The position numbers were made by a program, and so were the translations under genes. A stretch of DNA of 64,000 bases, taken from Helopsaltes ochotensis. Taxonomy: Eukaryota; Chordata; Aves; Passeriformes; Locustellidae. Where the stretch lies: contig VXBM01000553.1 of NCBI GenBank assembly GCA_013400155.1, positions 310,001 through 374,000 on the forward strand, written 5' to 3'. Under the pieces are notes generated by a model. The model was not told where the DNA came from and made no database searches. It was given only the letters and a program-made list of their open reading frames with translations. Positions within the stretch are counted from its first letter, which is position 1. The number at the start of each line of letters is the position of its first letter. Positions 1-12,937 of the stretch are shown piece after piece.

Positions 1-1376
1 TCTGTGAGATCATTTGGTTGGAGGTACCTTGCCTTGAGTCAGGATACTCCATGTGACTGGCCTTTTTCAGTTATGTCATCGAGGTAGCAGCCAGACTGAC
101 AGACGAATAAAATCATACTAAGCTGTTTCATCAGATCACTGCTCTAAGGGGAAATTTAAAAAAAAAAGTCCTTGGAAAAATATATTGGTTGTACTGAAAG
201 TTTAAATCAGAGCTGAATACCATGTCTGCCCTGAACAGTTTTGCTAGAACTATTCACCTTTGTCTGCTACCTGGCCTTAGTTTTTCCAGAGCCGGCTGAT
301 GATAATGGTGACTTTTATGTAGTCTTGGCCATAACTACAGCTAAAATATGCTAGACACTTATTTTGGATTGTGATAAATACATCTAGGTATTAGAAAACT
401 GTACCTTAAAGAAATGGTTTTTAAGGTAGTTTCACAAGGGACGTTTGCAGCAGTTTAACTGACAATCACAAAAAGTGAAAATATTACAGTAACCTGAGCT
501 GCCTATCACCCCTTAACTTCATTTCATCTGAACTTAAATAACCTTGCTTCTCTAAATTCTCTAAGTCTCCTTCAATCAGATGCCACAGAGATAAAGAATG
601 CAAAAGTATTTTTTCTGCCTTTCATGGACAGTCTCAATATGCCATAATGTTCTTCATGAGATCTGGGAACTTATTAAATTCACCCTTTTCATTCATCTAC
701 TAAATAACAAGAGGATTCACCTCCTGCCATCAGACAATACTAAGGAACCCTGTTGTTTTGCCTTGTCTGCCTCCTCAATACACAAAACCAAGCAGCTTGC
801 CTACTCAGAGAAGAGCTCATTCCTGGTAGCACTGGCAACAAACAACGCAGTCTTTTTGGAGGCTGCTCGCATACCCAAAGACATACAGTCAAGTCACAAC
901 ACTTAAAGTGAACTGCTAGAGGAATTAAAGGCTCCCATATCTACACATAACGATTTGCAAACACCTAGCTCATTCGAATAATACTCTCAACCATTTCAGT
1001 ACACATAATATTTTTATGATTTTCACATTTCATGTAGCAGAACAGAAAAAGAGACACAAATATTTAGTTAAACCACTAAAGAGAAAGAAGACACAAGCAA
1101 ATTATTCCAAGTTACCTTCTCAGGAAAGCTGAAACACTACACATGCAATTCATTTGAGACAATATAGAGATGCTTTTCCTTTTTAGCTGGGAGAAGGAAA
1201 AGTACAGTTCAATCACCATATGAAGAATTTTGCATAAATTACAGTTTCCCCCTTGAACCAGGTTTCTTTACAATGAACATCACAGCTAAGTTCTTTCAAA
1301 TGATACTCTAAATCAGAAATAAAATACACTAGTTTAGAGAAATAACTTAATTTAGCAAGAAACTAAAGTAACTGAC
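1..1376. other. PRKD3 intron, no further feature seen
   Basis: AT-rich intronic DNA downstream of the PH-start exon. I looked on the minus strand for the rest of the PH domain and found none. No recognisable repeat. Confidence 0.7.
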
Positions 1377-1500
1377 CAGGTTGTCTCTACTAGTATAGTG
1401 GACCATCCATCCTTCTTTCACCATTGTACTGCTCTTCCTCTTTGTGTGTTTGATTGACTGTACAACTCGCATGAGAGGAATGTTATTGCTTGTTGAAGGA
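1377..1500 (-). CDS. PRKD3: PRKD3 coding exon 8 (residues 391-432, start of PH domain)
   Basis: Encodes SPSTSNNIPLMRVVQSIKHT and KRKSSTMVKEGWMVHYTSRD NL, the entry into the pleckstrin-homology domain. Acceptor ttcttttag, donor CTG|gtcagt, ending in phase 0. The next exon, expected to begin RKRHYW, is not visible at 1-1376 and lies off the window. Confidence 0.93.
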
Positions 1501-2966
1501 CTAAAAAGAAGATACAACAGTTTAATATGTAACAAATTAAAATACAACAGTACTGCAATTGTACTCGTTTTACACATTTAGTCCGTAATTTTCAGGAACA
1601 GACACCTTTTCTTCCCATACAAACTTAGTTGATGGATGAATTTGATAAGGCGTCTCAGCTTCAACTAGCTCTCCTAGGGCAAGTATTGCAGTACTTAAAG
1701 AACAGAGAAGAGACACATTGGAGTGAGCACACCTACAGAAACCATCTCTCAAAAAAATCTGCTGAGACTGCTGGTCTTTTATGCTATTTTACACCACAGA
1801 AATATAACTAACATCAGCATAACTATCATTTCTTCTTGTCTATGAAAGTTGGTTATGCTGCTTCATAATATTGTTGTTAATGAAGGTCCCTATCAAAGCA
1901 AACTTTCAACTTCTGGAAACATAAACTGGGTTGTGTTAACTCAAATCACAACTGCACGAGAAGATTCCATCAATGCTCAGGTATATTAACTGTCCTGCAG
2001 ACAAGGGTTTGATACTCTCTAATACTCTGAAAGAGCCATTAATTAAACATACAGTTTTTAACAGCACTGAAAAGGAAGCCAATCACTGAGATGCCTGCCT
2101 AACACCAGAGCTCTACATGTGGCAGTAACAGACAGATCTGCAAACACACATTGTGAGGTAATTTCAAACCAAAAAATGTAAGGATGCTTTAACATGGCAT
2201 GCTGTTAAACTACAGAATTGGCTACAGGATGCTGTCATGCCAAAAACCTGGATTGCTTCAAATCCAGTTAGAAATAAATGGAAAAATCCTACTTAGAGGT
2301 AGACATTGCTTCCCACTCAGGAGATCCTTGAGCTATAAATCACTAAAAGTTGGGAGATATCATTATATGCTCTCCCTCACAAATTTGCTATTAAGCCCTG
2401 AGGTACAGTGATGTTTAGTTTGACTGAATACAAGGGCACTTAGCTTATTAAGAATGACTAAGAAAATCAAGATGCCACTACTCAGAATAATAGAGAAATA
2501 AAAAGATCAAATTTGATTTAAGGAAGTTTGTTAACAGTTACTTTATAAAAGACTTCAGAAAAATCACTTTCAAGATAAATAAAGCAAACTGCTGCATAAC
2601 ATGCATAGACTATGATGCCAATATTAAAATATCCCCACTAATGCCTTTTAAATCCACACATACGTAACAGTAACAAAATTAGGTTCAAGTCACAGAGACC
2701 TTAACCATGCATTAGCCTGGTTGTATTTCTTCAATAACTGTCATAACACTTTTTCCAATTAAAAGAGACTATATTCTTTTAGTCTATATACGTTTCAGAT
2801 TTTCTTGCGACAGGAGACCTTTACAACTTTCAAGCTAAAAAAAAAAAGAAAGCCCATATAAAGGAAAATTACACTTTCAGCAATAAAACTAGGCTAATTG
2901 GAAATGTTTTGCTCACAATATTGAGCAACATACATCCTGAGAAAAAAAAACCATCCTATAACTTAC
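1501..2966. other. PRKD3 intron between coding exons 7 and 8
   Basis: About 1.47 kb of AT-rich intronic DNA with several short A runs. I see no repeat or conserved exon in it. Confidence 0.65.
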
Positions 2967-3150
2967 CTGATTGTTTTGACAGCTTCTTCATCTTTGTCTG
3001 CATCGAGGTCAGATGGATCCATAAAAAAGATTTTGTCCTCTGGAGGAGAGGGCTCTTCAGCATCATCTAGAACTCGACTACCATCGCTGTTCATTTCACT
3101 GCTATCAACTTCCATTGGCATATCCAAGTCCTGGCCTGGGCTAGCAGGTT
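2967..3150 (-). CDS. PRKD3: PRKD3 coding exon 7 (residues 330-391, acidic linker)
   Basis: Encodes EPASPGQDLDMPMEVDSSEM to KDEEAVKTI, a very acidic Ser/Pro-containing linker between C1b and PH that includes the EEPSPPEDK motif shared with human PRKD3. Acceptor ttgtttccag, donor TCAG|gtaagt; 184 nt. Confidence 0.93.
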
Positions 3151-3754
3151 CTGGAAACAACACAAGTCAGACATTATTTCAAACACACAACTAAAGAAAA
3201 AATAATAATAAAATTCTCCAAAACCCACGTGATTTTTTTTCAGTGAACACTTATGGAAATAAACATAAAACTACAATCACAATATACAAAATCTTCACAT
3301 TTTTACTATAAGATGCAGAGTATGCTAATGGATATTACCAAATTCATTTTGCTAAATGCCAAGGCAAGAGAGACCCAACTAAAACACAAACCATACTGAA
3401 AGAAACAGAGTGAAAAGCTTAAAGTCTAAACCTAAATCTCATTAAGTAATTCTGTTCCACAAGTAATCAGAACAAAGTAACCTTTCGATGGCTAGAGATG
3501 ACCCAGAGAATTATTCCTGTGTAAATGAAATTCTCCATTAACAGAAAGCCAACTCTGCTCTCCCTGCTTGTAGTCCATAATAAGAAAAATAAGAAAGAAA
3601 AGGGAATTGCAGGAAAAGAGAAAAGCAGAACAGATCTTATTACCTCTGATTTTCTGCAGGCAGAAATTTAGTGTTTTCAAAAGCTGTACAATTGGTACTG
3701 TGGAAAACTAAGAATTAAGACATAAAAATATCTTAATTTGTAGCCTTTTTATGG

Positions 3755-3805
3755 TTGTTTTTTTGTTTGTTTGTTTGTGGGGGGTTGTTTTTGTGTTTGT
3801 TTTTT
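3755..3805. repeat. Simple (TTTG)n / T-G rich repeat
   Basis: Short TTTG repeats interrupted by a G run, inside the PRKD3 intron between the linker exon and the C1b exon. The rest of that intron (3151-5083) carries only the CR1 fragment listed separately. Confidence 0.7.
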
Positions 3806-4179
3806 ATCTGGGGTGAGTTTAATTAAGAGTGGGAGAAAGAACAAAAAATAAATTGCTTCTTACGTCTTCAGCAGAATTATGTGAAACCGTAGTTCCCAAA
3901 CTATGTGGTCTTTAGCACCTTAGCATCACAAGTGCAGTAAAACCAGGCTGCAGCAACATCATGTTGCACATTACTGTTCACAGCCACCAACCTCAAGATC
4001 CAGGAAAAGCCTGGGAGCTGGAGAAAGCTGGCACGAATGAATGGGATATCTTGTGCAATGACAACAGATGCACTTAGCTAACACAGCTGCTGCCCAAGCC
4101 TCTGAATCAAGTTGTACAGTTTGATGCAATCTGCTCCATGTTACCAATTCTGTTTCACTAAAAAATGCGTGACAAAGCA

Positions 4180-4520
4180 ACACAACCACGGAATGGCTGA
4201 AGCTGGAGGAGATTTTTAAACATCACCTGGTCCAACAACCCCCAAGTTCATTCCTCCAGCCAATTGAAGGCCCTCTGGATAGCAGCACAAACCCTCTGTC
4301 GTATCAGCCAGTCCTCCAGTCACCTGCAAACCTGCTGAGGGTACACTCTGCCCCATCAAGATCATTAATAAAGATGTTGAACACGACTGGACCCTTTGTT
4401 GGCCCCTGGGGTACACCACGAGTTACTTGCCATTGATAACCACTCTCTAAGCCCACCCATTCAATCAGTTTTTAATCCCTATCTGCTCATCTAGCCCATA
4501 TTTCATCAGCTTGACACTGG
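4180..4520 (-). mobile_element. CR1 LINE fragment, minus orientation, in PRKD3 intron
   Basis: Read on the plus strand it opens with the reversed CR1 3' end (cacggaatggctgaagctgg, then gtccaacaacccccaag) and passes directly into reversed CR1 reverse-transcriptase sequence (cattaataaagatgttgaac, then cccctggggtacacc, the reverse complement of the GVPQG to FINDL region). A full element has several hundred bases between these parts, so this copy is internally deleted and frameshifted. It lies in the same orientation as PRKD3. Confidence 0.8.
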
Positions 4521-5083
4521 TCTAAAACTTATAAAAATATTCTAAACATTCTTCCACAAAGTGTTCCTCGCACTCCTCTTTCAATTCTGCAAGGTCTGTT
4601 CAGAAAGCAGTCCTACTTCATTGAGGTTTCCAGAAATTACAGTGTTTGGCTTGGTCTTTTTCTCCTTTCTCTGTTATCTCAAACACCTCAGCTACCTTTG
4701 GTCAGTAAAAATCATGGATATGATAAAAAATGGTACATGTCTTCAGATACTAATGTTTTAAAGTATATAATTCATGGTGAACAATGAGCAGACTGATTAC
4801 AACAGATCTTCAAATTTTGTACATTGGGGGGTCTCTAGATTTTTCATTTCCATTTAGCAATCCCAAGCAAAGCATATTGAACTTGTTAATACTGATTAAG
4901 TGAAATTTAAATCACCAGAGTATAAGTTTTACAGTGAATCTTTTTCGTTTTTACTGACCCCTGTGAAAAAAGTGGCAGGATAAATAAAAAGACGTCAAAT
5001 ATTCAGAGATGAGGGAATTAAATACTAGTGCACCTTATCCATTAAAGATCTCTCATTATTTGCAAGTATGTTTCTCATCTTAC

Positions 5084-5161
5084 CTCCATTGAAAATAACC
5101 TCTCCGAGACAGTCTCGAGGTACTTTAGGTGCACAGCGTTTGTGGCAGTTGAATCTGCAAT
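5084..5161 (-). CDS. PRKD3: PRKD3 coding exon 6 (residues 304-330, second half of C1b)
   Basis: A 78 nt exon encoding DCRFNCHKRCAPKVPRDC then LGEVIFNG, with C305, H310, C313 and C321 completing the C1b zinc sites. Acceptor ctattttag, donor GGAG|gtaaga. Its length is a multiple of three, so skipping would keep frame but destroy C1b. Confidence 0.93.
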
Positions 5162-7887
5162 CTAAAATAGCAGATAAATAAGCCCATGATAAATAAGATA
5201 AATAAGCCTCACTCCCACCCAGACACTAACATTTATCATTCACTTCTTCCAACACAAACTTCAATTCAGATTCATACATTTGCATATAAATGAAGACAGC
5301 ACCAATGAGGTCACTTCCAGGAGGAAATTAACAATCTTGTCCTTATGTCACATGTTGATTTGTCCCACAACTGTTTATTATGTCAGTACTTCCCCTTCCA
5401 GTACAAAATGGTTTGCTACTTCTGTAGCTTTTTCTGCAGCTATTTTTTCCCTCATGATGTAATTTCTCCCATTCTTTCATTTGTTCCACATCCTTTTTTC
5501 CATTGCTGTATTATTTAACTGTCCCATCTCTAACATTTTTCCCCATCTGCCAAGTCAGACTTGCAGACACCAGAGGCGTTTACGATCACACAACTGTGGC
5601 AGAGCAATTATGTTCTGCAGTAAATCTCAAGTCCAGTTCCCCTCTCATTCAGGTTACAGATTTGCCTGACTACTCAAGTTCCATTTCTTGCTGACACAGG
5701 GCAGAGAGAATAATGTTATGTCTGGATTTGGCCTGACGTGGAGATGGAATCTCACCTGGATGTGTGCCATTTCTGCACCCGAGGTATCGGAATGCAGCCT
5801 GCTGAACAAAGTTCAGCGTGCAACATTACTGGTATTAACAGGAATTTCCTTTGTTAGTAGCATCCCTGTGATTTTCAACTCCATCAGCACCATGGATTTC
5901 AAAACTCCCTACTGCCCCCACAACTGTTTTCATAGTGATAATTTAGCCTCTTTTTGCTATCCAAAGGAAGCTCAAAGTGTTTTTCTTTTATGCTCAGACA
6001 AGAGAAAAACCATTATCTCTCCATTTTTAGTAGCAGAGGAGCCAAATTCTGGAGCAGAATACAATACTGCTCAGCTTCTGAGTGCCTAAAAAGATGCATC
6101 CTAGAAGACCCATGAACAGTCTTTTTTACAGCCGTGGCTTCAGTCCGTATCATGGAATACAATTACTTCACTACTTTAAAGAAGGCTGGAAGGAACAGAG
6201 ACATTTCAAATCCTGTCAGGAAACTAGAAGACTGAGTCTATTCCTAATAAATTAAACTACATTCAGAAACATTCCTGGATACTGCAATGCAATTCTCTAG
6301 TCTAGTAAATAGCTACAAACATCCCCTAGCAGGCTTTTGGCCCACAGCATTAGCGTAATCCCAAACAGTTCCAAGGTCTAGCTCATAAACCAGAGCATCC
6401 TATGAAATTGCTCCAAACAGGCAATCTGCATAGAGCCACCCAGGCTGGGATGCTAAGAAAACTTCCTCATCAACACGGGTCATTCTGTCACAGCTCACCT
6501 CAGTGTCCAGGAATGTTTCTGGGCACATTTAATTTATTACCACAAATACAGCCTTAGCGTCTCAAACATCATCCTCAGAGCCCAACTAGCAACCTGAATT
6601 AAATTAAGAAATCCAGGGCTCTTACGGGTAATCAGAAACATAAAACTACTAAAAGACCCCAAGCTTTGTGAATGTGCACAAGGAAGTTGGTGGGAAACCT
6701 TAAAAATCTGTAGGAGAAGGCAGTATGAAAATATTTTAACTGCTTGGTATCGATTCCTGATATATTAAAGAAAGGTAAAGGATCTTACTGCATAAATAGA
6801 GGCCTAACGAGACACTTATTTCTGTCCTGCACATATAGCATTTCTCTAGGCTTGTTTTCCATGCATAAATGCTTACAGTATCATTGCTTTTATCCAGTGT
6901 CATACAATTCTCTGAAACTGATGTGGTGGCCCCATTTGTTCAGCTAGATACAGTCATAGCAACTGTATATGGCCAGCAGCAGCTAAATGTTAAAACCACA
7001 AGGCATCGTTTTCATGCTTCATTATTTTCGTATCATGTGTATCCAAGAGACACACTGACTGGAAAAAATACCAAAACCAGTTCAGGATGCAGACTTCAAA
7101 CAGACAACAAAGACTGCAAATAACAACAGCAATGAAAGATAAAACTACTTCCTTACTTACATGAGACAAGTCAAAAAAAAAGTTAACACAGCTGTAAGCC
7201 TGCAATTTTTCCTCCCCTCTAATAAAGCAAACTGAAAATGTATTAAGTGACCTCTCAAAAAGCTGATCTTTGATATTCACGTTTGACAAACTCACATGAG
7301 AGAAATGGAAACTCCTTTCCATATTAATGTTTATGATTCATCACTAGACTTTTGTTTCCTGCAACAAAGCTGATAGATCTGCACTAACTAGCAATAAAAG
7401 CCAGATGGAGATCACACTAGTTATGCCCTAGGAACCACATGGAAGAGCCTGGAAACTGAAGCCATGCATGTTTACATATGCTACATAAAAACCATGCAAG
7501 TTCAGCACAGATACCTACCTCCAAAAGGTAATAATCAGTATCCTGTACTAAAATAATACAATGAAAATTCACAGATTCTTTAGTGGTCAGTCTAGAATAC
7601 AAATATTGAACAGAAGGAAGCATTTCCCATTTTCATTAATTCTAATTATCCTTCTAGAATTAGAGTGTTTTCAATCGACACAATTAAATCATATTTTTCA
7701 GAAAAATCTACAATGCACAGCTTTACTACAATGAAAGTGAGGGCTGCTGTGATCTTCTGAAAATTATGCAATTTTTCAAAAATTACACTTCCCTATTTTG
7801 CAGTAAACAGCCACCCAAGTTGCAATCCGTTTTAAATACAAGACCTTTACTGAAATTTCCTGCTACAGCAGAAAATTAAATGGTTAC
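5162..7887. other. PRKD3 intron between coding exons 5 and 6
   Basis: About 2.7 kb of intronic DNA. A stop-free plus-strand stretch of 133 codons at 5688-6089 shows no protein family I recognise and no splice or codon evidence; I treat it as chance. Confidence 0.6.
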
Positions 7888-8077
7888 CTTTACACTGCAT
7901 TCCTTGGCGAAAAAGGCCCTTAAGCAGCCGTTTGCAGTACTGGCAGATGGTGGGACGAGTGTAAGAGTGAACAGCAAAGGTGTGTGGGACCTTCACTCGG
8001 CAAAGCACCATCTTATCCATCCAGATGGGGCGGCCACTCCAAGAGGGAATCCTCTTACTAGGTTCTGGGCAGCAACG
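7888..8077 (-). CDS. PRKD3: PRKD3 coding exon 5 (residues 241-304, first half of C1b)
   Basis: Encodes RCCPEPSKRIPSWSGRPIW, then the C1b start VPHTFAVHSYTRPTICQYC and KRLLKGLFRQGMQCK. The acceptor ttctttattgcag gives phase 0, continuing the previous exon. A second AG lies 13 nt inside the exon and would break the frame, so the first was chosen. The start RCCP replaces the SHVHQ of human PRKD3 as I recall it. Donor G|gtaacc; 190 nt. Confidence 0.92.
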
Positions 8078-8227
8078 CTGCAATAAAGAAGGAATGCATA
8101 ATTTGCACCACAAAAACTCTACTGCCATGACTGCTTTGAAAAGTCACAGTATTCAGGTGAACTGGGAAAAGGCAAAAGCTGCAACCATTTTTAAAAAGGA
8201 CAGAATGGAAAAACCTGGGAACCACTG

Positions 8228-8955
8228 ACCTTTCAGCCTCCTCTCTGTGCCTGGCAAGATCACAGAGATCCCAAGCTATGCTAAAGCACATGAAGGACAG
8301 AAAGGTGATCCAGGACAGCCAGTGGCCTTCCATGATGGAGTGACTCCATCAGTGGAAAAGGGCTACAGATGTCATTTATCTGGAATTATGTAAGCCTTTG
8401 ACACGGTCGCCACAACATCCTTCACTCTCAAATGGAGTGATGGAGTCAATGGGCAAACTTTTAGGAGAATACGGAATAGGCTGGATCCAGAGGGTAGTGG
8501 TGAATGGCTCAGTGTCCTGATGGACATCAGTGAAAAGCGGTGTCCCTCAGGGCTGATACTGGGACCAGAGCTATGAAATATCTTCACCAATGACAGACAG
8601 TGGGAGCGGGTGCACTCTCAGCAAGTTTGTGGATGTCACCGAGCTGAGTGCTGCAGCTGGCACACTGAAGGGACATGATGCCATCCAGCGAGACCTGGAT
8701 AAGCCTCAGAAGTGGGTCCATGTGAAACATGTGGCTCTACAATGCCAAGTGCTGGCACTGCACCTAGGTTGGGGCACCTCCCTGTATGAACACAGCCTGG
8801 GGACTGGTGACAGCATTGCTGGGAAGGACTTGGGGCTCCTGGTGGATGAAAAAAAAAGTCAGTGGGGCTGTAAGGGAGGTGTTGGCTCCAAAAGTGACCA
8901 GGCAAGAAAGCAACCTGGCCAAGACGCTTTAAGAGGACATTCTGGTATTGTAAAA
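8228..8955 (+). mobile_element. CR1 LINE fragment with degenerate reverse-transcriptase domain
   Basis: Plus-strand CR1 sequence, antisense to PRKD3, matching the C-terminal half of the CR1 reverse transcriptase and the sequence after it. Recognisable pieces are cctctctgtgcctggcaaga, gtcatttatctggaattatg, gcctttgacacggtcgccac, gtgtccctcaggg and the translated CTLSKF, DAIQRDLD and KDLGLLVDE. The catalytic F-A-D-D motif of CR1 reads F-V-D-V (CTLSKFVDVTE) and there are frameshifts and an in-frame stop, so it is a dead copy. It lies in the intron between PRKD3 coding exons 4 and 5. The 5' portion and the 3' tail are missing. Confidence 0.88.
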
Positions 8956-10235
8956 AAAACCCACAAAAACACCAGATGGAAAAGCCTTACAGAAAGCAGC
9001 CAGTTATGTTTGAACCTTTATTTCCACAGAAGATAAAATGCTAGAAATTCACTCATGACATTTATTTTTTTAAGCAACCTGACAAGGTTCAGACAGCACA
9101 TACAAATCTCCATACAGAGGGTAAAACGGCAAACACTGGAGGCAGGCAAACCAAATTCCAATTGCCACCTCAAACTATCAGCTTTTAAAAGCATGCTGGA
9201 TTAGCTTACTAAATTAGGCAAAAATCTTTACAAAATTCGAAAATTATTTTGAAAATTAAACTCCCTCAAAAAAATTCTTTGAAATGCAGTTAAACAAAAA
9301 ACTTTAGCATTAAACCAGAAAAGGCATTGAATAAAATAGGGGTATCAAAAAGGTATTAAACATGCAAAAAGAAATTGTAATATTAAATTCTGTGATAAAT
9401 GGTTACAATTCTATATTCACTGAATAAATCTCACCAGTAGTCATAAACATCAAAATAAATGTTTTTCATTACTCAAGACTAGGCTTTTTATAGTTTCTAG
9501 CTAAAAAATTTATGTTCTTGAACTAGACTGTATTTTAAACTGTGGTAAGAATAGTTATAGTATAAAGTAACAGATGATTCAAAAAGTCTAAGGCACAAAA
9601 AAAATGGATCTAATCACTGCCTGTCTTGTCTTATGATCCCAATATAGCTGAGATATACTTGATAATTGATATTTGTTATGTAATTGATAGCCTCTCAGCA
9701 ATCATCATAACAAGGAACTACTATGGATGCCTGCTTTTACTGTAAGCCCTTCATCCCCTACACTCTCCTTGAGTGATGGATTTTATTTGGGGTTTTTTGG
9801 ATTAACTCTGTGCAAAGCTTAGCAGCAGATCAGGAACACTCTTCCCCAGTATAAAAGCTTACAATTTGTACTGCTTTGGCCAAGTAACTAATCTATGCTG
9901 ATGCAATAATTATAGAATGGATCTGTATTATTAAGAAGGCAGAATGTTTTATAATTCTGAAGCCAAAGTTCTCAAGATGTCATATATCCATGAGTGAAAG
10001 GCTAATAAAATTATACATAAAACTTATAATTTATTTCCTGTTCCATCTCTCACAGTAATAATAAGCAGTAAGAGTCACACTCTAAGGATCACCATATTTT
10101 AAAATTCACTACAACTGGTCATAATGGTTAAGCTTGACTCCCACATACTCATCATGAGCCACTTAAAACACTGTCTATTTCTCCACAGGTTAAAGAAGTT
10201 AAAGCAGAAATTGTTTCTCCTTTCACATTACATAC
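8956..10235. other. PRKD3 intron remainder, A/T-rich
   Basis: Intronic sequence between the CR1 copy and coding exon 4. Very AT-rich with no recognisable element. Confidence 0.6.
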
Positions 10236-10393
10236 TTCTTCAGAGGCGGAGGATGTGTGCTCAGCTTGTGCTGGTCTTGGAACTGAAAGCCCTGCTCCTG
10301 GTAAAGACACATTAGACAGGCGCCTCTTTCTCACTCCACTGCAGTTGTTTGGAATCTTGAAGGCACATCGCTTATGGTAGTTTAACCCACAAC
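10236..10393 (-). CDS. PRKD3: PRKD3 coding exon 4 (residues 188-240, second half of C1a)
   Basis: Begins CGLNYHKRCAFKIPNNCSG, supplying C189, H194, C197 and C205 of C1a, then the basic segment VRKRRLSNVSLPGAGLSVPR, whose RRLSNVS is a likely phosphorylation and 14-3-3 type site (inference). Acceptor ccttttacag, donor GAAGAA|gtatgt, ending in phase 0. Confidence 0.93.
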
Positions 10394-11030
10394 CTGTAAA
10401 AGGCGTTAGGTTATTCAAAAAACCTCCCAACATTCAAAGTAACAAAAAGTACCAATATTTTGATAAAGCCGTTTTAAAAAGATGACCCAGGAAAATGGTA
10501 AAGGCAGAAACAGACTGTTACGTCAAATTCTCTCAGTGTTCTTGATGCGATTCACAGAAACAGCTTTTTCTCCAATAAGCCCAGTTCTAGTAACAAGGTT
10601 GGAAGCAGCTGATCTCTCACCACCAGGAGGCTTTCATCACTCCCTCACTTTGGAGCACAAGAACGAAAAAGAATTCAGTGAGAAGGCAGTCGGTACCTGA
10701 CAGCAGGCTGCAGAGTGCCAGCTGGATGAAAGCCATAAGGAAAGGGATTCCCCTTTGGGAATCTCTCCAAACTACATGTTCCTTGTGCAAAGAACACAAA
10801 GTTGTAAGCTAGCTATTTTTTTCAAAGTGATAAACAACAACACTTCATTAGCCCAAGGTCATGCACAGTTTGCATTAATGCCAAGATCAGAACTTGGGTT
10901 TTCCAATGTACAAACCCTTCCAGCTACGAAATACTATATTTATCACTTGCTAACATACCAAACACGATACAACTTGCTCATCTTGTATAGATATACACAC
11001 ACACAAATGCACTAAACATCATAGACCTAC

Positions 11031-11162
11031 CTTCACATTTTAATCCTTGTCGTACCAAACCCCAAAGCATCTCTCCGCAGTAGTCACAAAAAGTAGGAGC
11101 CTTGTAGGAATGCACATAAAGTGCATGAGGACGAATCTGGAAATCTTCAACTGTAGCCAAAG
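11031..11162 (-). CDS. PRKD3: PRKD3 coding exon 3 (residues 144-188, first half of C1a)
   Basis: Encodes ALATVEDFQIRPHALYVHSY, then KAPTFCDYCGEMLWGLVRQG and LKCEG. It holds the first zinc ligands of C1a (H156, C169, C172, C186) and the W177-G-L-V-R-Q-G loop that inserts into membrane and binds diacylglycerol in this family. Acceptor cttaaaag, donor G|gtaggt; 132 nt. Confidence 0.94.
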
Positions 11163-12798
11163 CTTTTAAGAAATTGCAGTAAGTTATGGCTCTTGCCACA
11201 GGATCAACAAAGATTTACGGAAAAAACATATTTTAAAAATGGCTAATTTAAAGAATGCTAACAAGTTATTTAGAAATCACCATTTTACTGTATGCCATTT
11301 AAATATGCATTTCAGAGACTACATAGTTTTCAGTAAATATTTTTATTGAGGAAAAATATCCATTGAACTCTGTAGGCTAACAGCCTCAACTAATCAACAG
11401 TATGAATCACTATGTTGAAAACCTCACTAAGCTGAAGGCAAGTACAACAAGCTTTGCTAAAAGCAACAGTAAACGTTTGAAAGAACAATTTAATTTTCAG
11501 GCTGTTTTGTAACCTCCAAAATATTCAAAAAAAGACAGTTCTAGTAAAAGCTTATTAGATTAATCTTGATGTATCAAAACAGAACTGTGGATAAAGTTTC
11601 CACAGAACACTGAAATACTCTTTTCCTTAAACAAGCAAAGATATATTTAAATTATTTTTGTCCTGTTTCTTTGAGGAAAAAAGGTCTTAAACATTACCTT
11701 GCCCTGATGGCTACTAATTTTTTTATCAGACAGGTACTAACACGTCCTATTCGGATTTTTATTTTAAAAATCCTACTGAAAGAGATTTACTCCTAAATAT
11801 TTCCTGAATACTCCTAAAAAAATCCTCCTGAAAGAGATGTCTTCAAAATGCCTCAGTTTTGGGTGGTCTGTCTGTAAGGAAACTGTCGGAGATTGCCAAG
11901 AGACACACAACAAATTTTCCAAATATGCTATTCACCAGAAGCAATGAAAAGCTCAAAATAGGATGATCAATTACTGAACATCTTATATATGCCCTGAAAT
12001 GCGGCCAAGGACTCAGCCTGCCAGCTATCAAATTCATATTTTATTGACCAGGTTTACAGATCTAAGCTGATGACAGTCAAGAGGTCTCTCTTCCTAATAC
12101 GTAGCCCCAGTTTGACACTTTATCCTTAAAAGACTTAAAAAACTGCTCAGTACTAATCCAGCTTTTATTTGTAGTTTAACTACAGCTGAGTTTTGACTGA
12201 ATTTGACAACGTATTGATCAAACACATACAATGACAATCCGGGCTGGGGTTATTTGGTCCTTGTTATTGGTTAATAATCACCACTGTAAGGACTATACTG
12301 TTTAAAGAAACCACTTTTAAGAACTACAATAATCCATGAGAGTATGTCTTTATAGGTAGGCTTCAGCAACATTTATATGAAGTTTTATGACAGCATAAGC
12401 CATCAATAGCAAAAGCTACAGAACAAAAAGACAAGATATAAGCAAAAGAAAACTCACAACAGCTGGAAGAACAAAATCTGAATCCTACCTGCATTTCACC
12501 TTAAACAGTCATAAAGATAAAAACCTGGCATTATTATACTTATAAATTCCCATTTGTATAATTCAGATTTATTTATAATAATAAACCTGAAGAAAATTAA
12601 AATAGAACAATGAAAAAATAACTAAACTGAGTACTGAAGCATCAATGACACTTGGACTTTCTTGGAAAGGTCTACCCCAAAGTATATGAGACTTCAGTGA
12701 AAAAGCTCAAGGCAGACATGAAAATGATGCCCCATGAAGTCCTATTTTCTTTTAATCTACTGAATAAAGAGTTGTTCCACTGTTACAATAATACCTAC

Positions 12799-12937
12799 CA
12801 GAGAGTACAACCTCAACAAGATCTCCCTCATGTATCTCTTCTGCTGATGTAATTCGTTGCAAAATATTATCTGAGTTCAGGTCATGGCGGAACAGGAGAA
12901 TTTTGTCATACATGCCAAAAAAACCACACTCTGGGAA
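12799..12937 (-). CDS. PRKD3: PRKD3 coding exon 2 (residues 98-144)
   Basis: Encodes FPECGFFGMYDKILLFRHD through EIHEGDLVEVVLS. The acceptor is tttctgttgcag and the donor G|gtaggt; 139 nt, entering in phase 0 and leaving one base over. It completes the conserved region ahead of C1a. A 9.5 kb intron separates it from the first coding exon. Confidence 0.93.

Noticed and set aside
5688..6089. 133-codon plus-strand frame in a PRKD3 intron
   Set aside because: No recognisable similarity, no splice or start context, and it sits inside an intron of the opposite strand.
8065..8077. Alternative acceptor 13 bases inside PRKD3 coding exon 5
   Set aside because: The tgctgcccag acceptor would shift the frame relative to the previous exon; the upstream one keeps phase and sits behind a better pyrimidine tract.
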